Source: Aestuariimicrobium sp. p3-SID1156
GTDB taxonomy: Bacteria; Actinomycetota; Actinomycetes; Propionibacteriales; Propionibacteriaceae
Assembly (NCBI RefSeq): GCF_025144225.1
Contig: NZ_JALXXB010000002.1
Span: 310,001 to 374,000 of the forward strand
Length of the DNA: 64,000 nt
Direction: 5' to 3'
In this document: in pieces, positions 60,801 to 64,000 of the stretch
How positions within the stretch are numbered: position 1 is the first letter of the stretch
How the letters are laid out: every line of letters starts with the position of its first letter
The notes under the pieces: generated by a model
Told to the model about the DNA's origin: nothing
Databases searched by the model: none
What the model saw: only the letters and a program-made list of their open reading frames with translations
Position numbers and translations under genes: made by a program

Positions 60801-62483
60801 GCCGGGCTCGGGGGTGTAGGTGCCCAGCACCTTCCTGGCGGTGTGGTCGACGGCGACGATGATCGCCGACGTCTCGGTCACCGCCGCCCCGGGGCCGTTG
60901 GCGATGGCCGACCCGACGACGGTGACGCCGTTGGTGCGCGCCACCGAGGTGACGCTGCGGTTGCCGACCGGGCCGCGCCAGACGCTGACGGTGTTGGTGG
61001 ACGTGTTCCAGGCGGTGAGGGCACCGACCGACTTGCCGGCCCCCGGGGCGGAACCGACCAGCATGGTCTGCTCATCGAGGGCAACCATGTCCCAGGGCTG
61101 TGTCTGGTAGGACCCGATGGTGAGAGGGGCGGTGGGGTTGCCGGTGCCGACGGCTTGGTCCAGGTCGACCAGGCGGAGCTGTCCGTTGGCGGTGTCGGCG
61201 TAGGCGACGCGCTCACCGAAGGGCTCGAGGGTCTGGGCGCCACCGGTGGCCGGGACGACGTGCAGGCGTCCGGTGAGGGCGTCGTAGACCCCCACGCCAC
61301 CTGACCCGGAGGCCCCGCCGACCACGACGCGTCCATCGCCGTCAACGGTCAGGCCGCGCAGGACCGCCGCCGTGCTGAGCAGCTTGTCGTCCATCCACGT
61401 CACGGACGCCTTCTTGTCGTAGTTGTTGACGTAGTTGCGACCCTTCTCGAAGGTGAACGAGACCGAGACCCCCTCCCAGTCCGAACCCGGCATGGTGACG
61501 AAGGCCCAGCTCTGCGGGATGGCGCTGGGCTTGTTGCCCAGGGGGGTTGGCTTCAGGGTGGCGACATCGACCCGCGTGACACCGGTGGCACGGTCGAAGT
61601 AGTAGAAGTAGGTGCCCGTGGGGTCCAGACCGGACGCCACGCCGTCCATGTTCGGGAAGCTGGCCACGAAGCTCTGGGTGGTCGTGTCGTAGGCGAGCAT
61701 CACCAGGTTCGGACGCGTGCGCATCAGCAGCAGGTTGCCGGCGCGGGCCATGGTCATGATGCCGCGGACGCCGGTGAGGTCGGCGGGCAGGGGGATGGCG
61801 GTGGCCTCGCCGGTGACCCGGTTGACGCGGACGAAGCGCCCGTTGGACTCCGTGCCGACGTAGACGGAATCGCCCACGACCTGCATCGCGCGGATGGCCG
61901 ACTCCCCGGGGGCGGGTGCGCCGAGGTCGGCGAGGGTCGAGGTGGCGGGGTTGAAGGAGGCGACGCGGGCCTTGTTGGTGCCCAGGTACATGGTGCCGTC
62001 GTCGGCGGCGGCCAGCGCCCAGATCACGGCGCCGGCGTGGTCGGTCAGGGTGTCGACGCGGGGCAACGTCTCGAGGGACTTCGCGCCCACCTTCCAGCGG
62101 TACCAGGAGCCGTCAGTCATGGCCACGTACACCGCACCCTCGGTGCGGTTGAACTCGATGGCGTAGCTCACGATCCCGCTGGGCACCTGCTCGGCGAACA
62201 GGCGCTCACCGGTCTGGACGTCGGTCACCTGGAAGGTGGCCGGGACGTCGCCCTTGCCGTCGGTGATCCAGTAGGCCTGCGGCTTGCCTGCGGCGTCCAC
62301 GCCCTGGGCCTGGACGGCCGAGCGGACTGGGTCACGCAGCGGGGCGCCGATCAACACCTCCGGCGGCGAGGGCACCCCCTCGGCCGGAGCGTTCGGCTGC
62401 GGGGTGGCCTGACCCACCATCGCCGCCTGTGAGACCACCACTGCCGCCGCCACGATGCCGGCCACCCATTCACGAAGTCGCAT
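57843..62483 (-). CDS. Large secreted beta-propeller protein with Pro/Thr stalk and terminal LPNTG
   Basis: 1546 residues. Signal peptide: basic RLREW, hydrophobic ~8-25, Ala-rich cleavage region near 28. Then two related propeller-like halves (~40-620 and ~650-1230) of repeated blades such as DDGTMYLGTNKARVASFNP and GDGGMIYGSTFPGAKLWSYD, followed by a third region of similar blades (VIAYDLATGERKWAVSP near 1260) and an immunoglobulin-like DTVHINVDGFAPDERVEVWA near 1375. The last ~90 residues are Pro/Thr/Ser repeats ending RPIRLPNTGR. LPNTG matches a sortase motif, but no hydrophobic helix or basic tail follows, so normal wall anchoring is doubtful. The ATG at 62483 fits the promoter near 62539; an ATG at 62540 is unlikely. 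Ligand unknown. Confidence 0.82.
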   Translation of the reverse strand: MRLREWVAGIVAAAVVVSQAAMVGQATPQPNAPAEGVPSPPEVLIGAPLRDPVRSAVQAQGVDAAGKPQAYWITDGKGDVPATFQVTDVQTGERLFAEQVPSGIVSYAIEFNRTEGAVYVAMTDGSWYRWKVGAKSLETLPRVDTLTDHAGAVIWALAAADDGTMYLGTNKARVASFNPATSTLADLGAPAPGESAIRAMQVVGDSVYVGTESNGRFVRVNRVTGEATAIPLPADLTGVRGIMTMARAGNLLLMRTRPNLVMLAYDTTTQSFVASFPNMDGVASGLDPTGTYFYYFDRATGVTRVDVATLKPTPLGNKPSAIPQSWAFVTMPGSDWEGVSVSFTFEKGRNYVNNYDKKASVTWMDDKLLSTAAVLRGLTVDGDGRVVVGGASGSGGVGVYDALTGRLHVVPATGGAQTLEPFGERVAYADTANGQLRLVDLDQAVGTGNPTAPLTIGSYQTQPWDMVALDEQTMLVGSAPGAGKSVGALTAWNTSTNTVSVWRGPVGNRSVTSVARTNGVTVVGSAIANGPGAAVTETSAIIVAVDHTARKVLGTYTPEPGAATISAITPGADGRLWAVADDRLLELTVDPTGAFSLVRSTTLPGVASTTYGEATSIVVRPDAIWVTAGGALWRVSVADQSVQQMTADGVSEVVEAGDGNLYFTRGTQLFRWTLAGSLDVTPPGAIPAFTGTRVASQAVSMGKPIDEITAIGGTVVNDPDGTPVIFSVTNGKPAVLNKINASTGRLIWAKELPPAGGSYAVVHDAKGDIYIGSVSSSGYFYRVRAGSDEVENLGIPVPGETFLWDLAVGDGGMIYGSTFPGAKLWSYDTTTGAVRDYGTLLEGAKQGRNVAYHEGMIYVGLMTPAKLYAVDVATGAKTEIPMPAGADTSDPMLSVFDVDVVDGTLYMRVGLDIKSTPLYAYDLATKTWKDWSVPEVSGLMIPDSDPNPATKGLLYVMSNGELSALDPAAGTVKGTGLKGGNFRGVGWVTLDDPQWPGQTLTGLFATGQMWRYNPETGRTWLQPTAEVEVKGSQALLLELEPAARGGVWFGGYLSGFGHADLDLTAAGPEDARRNFGGSQTESLYDDGQRLWLGQYPDARVYSAPNTIDVQSQQMAWTMKNSEGLPQDRQPGVIANDRWVVGVTGPKLTSFGGSMGVIDRTTCGDRQVNGMTEVSATNCTHRKLEGLSPDRGFTSVTLDGDTAYATSWILGGTGSANPPQSEGQVIAYDLATGERKWAVSPVRGAKSYVGATVDSRGGVWALGETSVVQLDPATGKTMRIITMPGSQAITSQTFPALVGGMQLVPGTDRLLVKAASTLYEVSTATGEVINRGPFPYRAMAVNEAGLVFLTSDTELLKWQLPDMDVHRVLLSSDEIDSGDTVHINVDGFAPDERVEVWATPESGGTSRLLTTLTADRSGSTGTRLAVTLPGGTHRVVARGLTSGHEGITTLSVVAAATPDPTEDPSTPAPSTPVPSTPVPSTPVPSTPVPSTPVPSTSAEPTAGPTGTPTTGAPTGTPTTGAPTGTPTTTAPTPTPTTRPIRLPNTGR
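57904..57980. repeat. 27-bp tandem repeat (~2.9 copies) in the propeller gene stalk
   Basis: Units 57904-57930, 57931-57957 and a partial 57958-57980, each containing GTGGTCGGCGTCCCCGTGGG. They encode the GTPTTGAPT repeat near the protein C-terminus. Confidence 0.9.
58000..58074. repeat. 15-bp tandem repeat x5 in the propeller gene stalk
   Basis: Five units of GTCGAGGGAACCGGC (last one with two changes) encode the PSTPV pentapeptide repeats. In-frame length change would vary the stalk. Confidence 0.92.
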
Positions 62484-62810
62484 TCGTCCACCCCTGCGCA
62501 AGGTTCGACTGGCCCCGTCGCCACGTCGAGATGCCGTCATCGTAAGCGTTTTCTACACCGGCAGCAATAGCAGTTCACCGAGAACTGAGCGCTCGCGGAG
62601 CAAGCTCGCTCGGGGCGTTGAGCCCCGGACCATCCGGGCGACCAACCAGGGTGCGCGGCTGGGCGGGTTCGGACAAGAAGAAGTGACTCCGCAGCTGGGG
62701 GCGGCGGCCGCCCGTCCATGCTTGGACGCACCCTCGCCGGGGAGGTCTGAGACCAACTAGCGTGGGAGCGTTCGCACTGTTCAAACCGCCATCATCTTCC
62801 TGGAGGCCCC
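62484..62810. other. 327-bp divergent intergenic region
   Basis: Lies between the propeller gene (minus) and ldh (plus). It holds a promoter for the propeller gene at 62539-62567 and the ldh ribosome site (TGGAGG before 62811). Open frames here are short, overlapping on both strands and without family matches, so none is called. No operator or RNA gene is recognised. Confidence 0.6.
62539..62567 (-). promoter_or_regulatory. Promoter of the propeller-protein gene
   Basis: On the minus strand, TTGCTG (62567-62562), 17 nt, then TACGAT (62544-62539). Predicted start of RNA near 62532, which excludes the ATG at 62540 and fits translation from 62483. Confidence 0.5.
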
Positions 62811-63770
62811 ATGCAACCGTCCGACAAGCTCAGCAAGCTCACCGTCGTGGGCGCCGGGGCGGTGGGGACCGCCGTCGCCTATGCGTCCATCATCCGCGGC
62901 TCTGCCCAGCGCGTCGCCCTCTACGACATCGCCGAGAAGAAGGTGGACGCGGAGGTCACGGACCTTCGCCACGGCACCCAGTTCGCCAGTGTCACCGACG
63001 TGACCGGCGGCGCTGACCCGGCCGTGGTCGCCGGGTCGGACGTGGTGGTGATCACCGCCGGCGCCAAGCAGGACCCGGGCCAGACCCGTCTGGACCTAGC
63101 CGCCAAGAACGTGGGCATCCTGCGTTCGCTGCTGCCGGTGCTGCTCGAGCAGGCCCCTGACGCGGTCTACGTGCTGGTCACCAACCCCGTCGACGTCCTC
63201 ACCTACGAGGCGCAGCGGCTCTCCGGCCTGCCTGCCGGTCGCGTCATCGGTTCGGGGACGCTGCTGGACAGCGCCCGGTTGCGCCTGATGCTCGCGCAGA
63301 AGGCCGGCGTCTCCCAGGGCAACGTGCACGCCCTGATGATGGGGGAGCATGGCGATTCGGAGTTCCCGGTCTGGTCCTCGGCAACCATCGGCCACGTGCC
63401 ATTGCGGGAATGGGACCGCGGGGGTCAGCCAGTCTTCACCGATGCTGTCCTGGACGAGCTCGCCCACAGCGTGACCCATGCCGCCTATGAGGTGATCCAG
63501 GGCAAGGGAGCCACCAACTACGCCATCGGCCTGGCGGCCTCCCGCCTGGTGGAGGCGATCCTCCGCGACGAGCAGACCCTTCTGCCGCTGTCGACCGTGC
63601 TGCAGGACTACCGCGGCATCAATGACGTGGCGCTGTCGGTGCCCTGCCTGGTGGGACGCGAGGGAGTGTCGCGCACCTTCGAGATCCCCATGTCTGTCCA
63701 TGAGCGCAAGCAGTTGGCCGAGTCCGCGGAGACCCTCAAGAAGGTCATCCGCGAGCTCGACCAGGGCTGA
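62811..63770 (+). CDS. ldh: L-lactate dehydrogenase (NAD-dependent)
   Basis: 319 residues. Interconverts pyruvate and L-lactate. Rossmann motif VVGAGAVGTAVAYA near residue 11; the specificity loop TAGAKQDPGQTRLDL near 85 carries the Gln that favours pyruvate/lactate over malate and the Arg contacts; TNPVDV near 125; and the catalytic His in MMGEHGDSEFPVWSSA near 180. TGGAGGCCCC precedes the ATG. Monocistronic in this window. It complements the LutABC lactate oxidation system 16 kb away: one enzyme forms lactate, the other consumes it (inference). Confidence 0.94.
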   Translation: MQPSDKLSKLTVVGAGAVGTAVAYASIIRGSAQRVALYDIAEKKVDAEVTDLRHGTQFASVTDVTGGADPAVVAGSDVVVITAGAKQDPGQTRLDLAAKNVGILRSLLPVLLEQAPDAVYVLVTNPVDVLTYEAQRLSGLPAGRVIGSGTLLDSARLRLMLAQKAGVSQGNVHALMMGEHGDSEFPVWSSATIGHVPLREWDRGGQPVFTDAVLDELAHSVTHAAYEVIQGKGATNYAIGLAASRLVEAILRDEQTLLPLSTVLQDYRGINDVALSVPCLVGREGVSRTFEIPMSVHERKQLAESAETLKKVIRELDQG

Positions 63771-63782
63771 TCGACGAGGGGC

Positions 63783-64000
63783 TCAGAAGGGCTGCGCCAA
63801 CTGCCAGGGGTGCTGGGGCCCCAGGGGCCCGGGGCCTTCCCAGACGTAGGTTGCCTGGTCACTGTCGTGGGGGAGACGAAGGGTGGCGCGGTGCGGGCTG
63901 TTCAGCATGACAAGGTCCACGGTGTGGCCCTCGGGGCCGTGGGCGGCGGCGGCTGCGACCTCCGTGCTGCGGCCGCCTCCTGACCAGGTGCTCTCCCGCC
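63783..64000 (-). CDS. Partial gene, C-terminal 72 residues (unidentified)
   Basis: An open frame enters from the right edge and ends at a TGA at 63785-63783, 12 bp after the convergent ldh stop. The visible part contains EVAAAAAHGPEGHTVDLVML and SPHRATLRLPHDSDQATYVW and ends WQLAQPF. Codon use (G/C third positions) is like the neighbours, which supports a real gene. Too little is present to name a family. Confidence 0.55.
   Translation of the reverse strand, partial: RESTWSGGGRSTEVAAAAAHGPEGHTVDLVMLNSPHRATLRLPHDSDQATYVWEGPGPLGPQHPWQLAQPF

Noticed and set aside
57753..61304. A 1183-codon open frame on the plus strand opposite the propeller gene
   Set aside because: It is a shadow of the GC-biased coding strand: Gly/Arg/Val/His-rich, no domain, while the minus-strand frame has a signal peptide and blades.
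62575..62784. Short minus-strand frame in the ldh upstream region
   Set aside because: Frames on both strands overlap there, none has a ribosome site, leaderless box or recognisable domain.
1..64000. tRNA, rRNA and riboswitch genes
   Set aside because: I looked in the intergenic gaps and found no cloverleaf, rRNA segment or known riboswitch core; a covariance-model scan was not possible here.

Overview
The window is GC-rich with densely packed genes, a strong G/C third-position bias, frequent GTG starts and many 4-bp ATGA/GTGA stop-start overlaps. Together with a classical menaquinone pathway, a full 14-subunit complex I and a KorAB-type 2-oxoacid:ferredoxin oxidoreductase this points to an actinobacterium. 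Lactate, dihydroxyacetone and sugar-kinase genes would suit a Propionibacteriaceae-like member, but that assignment is inference. No rRNA, tRNA, CRISPR array, transposase or integrase was seen.

Layout. 1-1451 (minus): sugar 1-kinase (cut by the window edge) with a sugar-1-phosphate nucleotidyltransferase. 1532-2461: PRC-barrel protein. 2609-6626: PEP-dependent dihydroxyacetone kinase operon dhaK-dhaL-dhaM, with DhaM an EIIA-HPr-complete EI fusion. 6690-8279: glycerophosphodiesterase/inositol-monophosphatase-like fusion. 8303-10041: marR-MFS pair. 10095-22611: menaquinone region (menE-menA minus; S41-like gene-menC-menD plus; menG minus; menF minus) interrupted by a TM0106-type nuclease and an ABC pair. 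22807-39975: MenJ-like flavoprotein and nuoABCDEFGHIJKLMN. 40081-41052: polyprenyl diphosphate synthase. 41075-46697: lactate regulator, permease and lutABC. 46835-47764: AbiEi/DUF559 protein flanked by two copies of a palindromic repeat. 47999-51006: korA-korB. 51107-55071: an unusual three-gene NuoB/NuoC/NuoI-like set, then a mannosyltransferase-like membrane protein and a 3-hydroxyisobutyryl-CoA hydrolase-like gene. 54993-57523: exonuclease III, DUF1810, DUF72 and a small HTH protein. 57557-57764: three 23-bp dyad repeats, a 17-residue lysine-rich reading frame and a strong terminator. 57843-62483: 1546-residue secreted beta-propeller protein. 62811-64000: L-lactate dehydrogenase and a partial gene.

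How it fits together. Menaquinone is made (MenF, D, C, E, A, G; MenB and MenH are not here), carries a tail from the polyprenyl synthase, is probably trimmed by the MenJ-like reductase, and is reduced by complex I. Lactate enters through the permease and is oxidised by LutABC; pyruvate/lactate exchange is also served by LDH. KorAB would produce reduced ferredoxin next to a small NuoBCI-like iron-sulfur module that could receive those electrons (inference).

Most notable: the orphan NuoB/C/I-like trio; the 23-bp dyad array between an HTH gene and a lysine-rich microORF; a family of nested palindromic repeats; a recurring leaderless promoter pattern (TAnnnT, then 6-7 nt, then the start codon) at eleven genes; and in-frame minisatellites forming low-complexity tails, one of which encodes the tails of two convergent genes at once.
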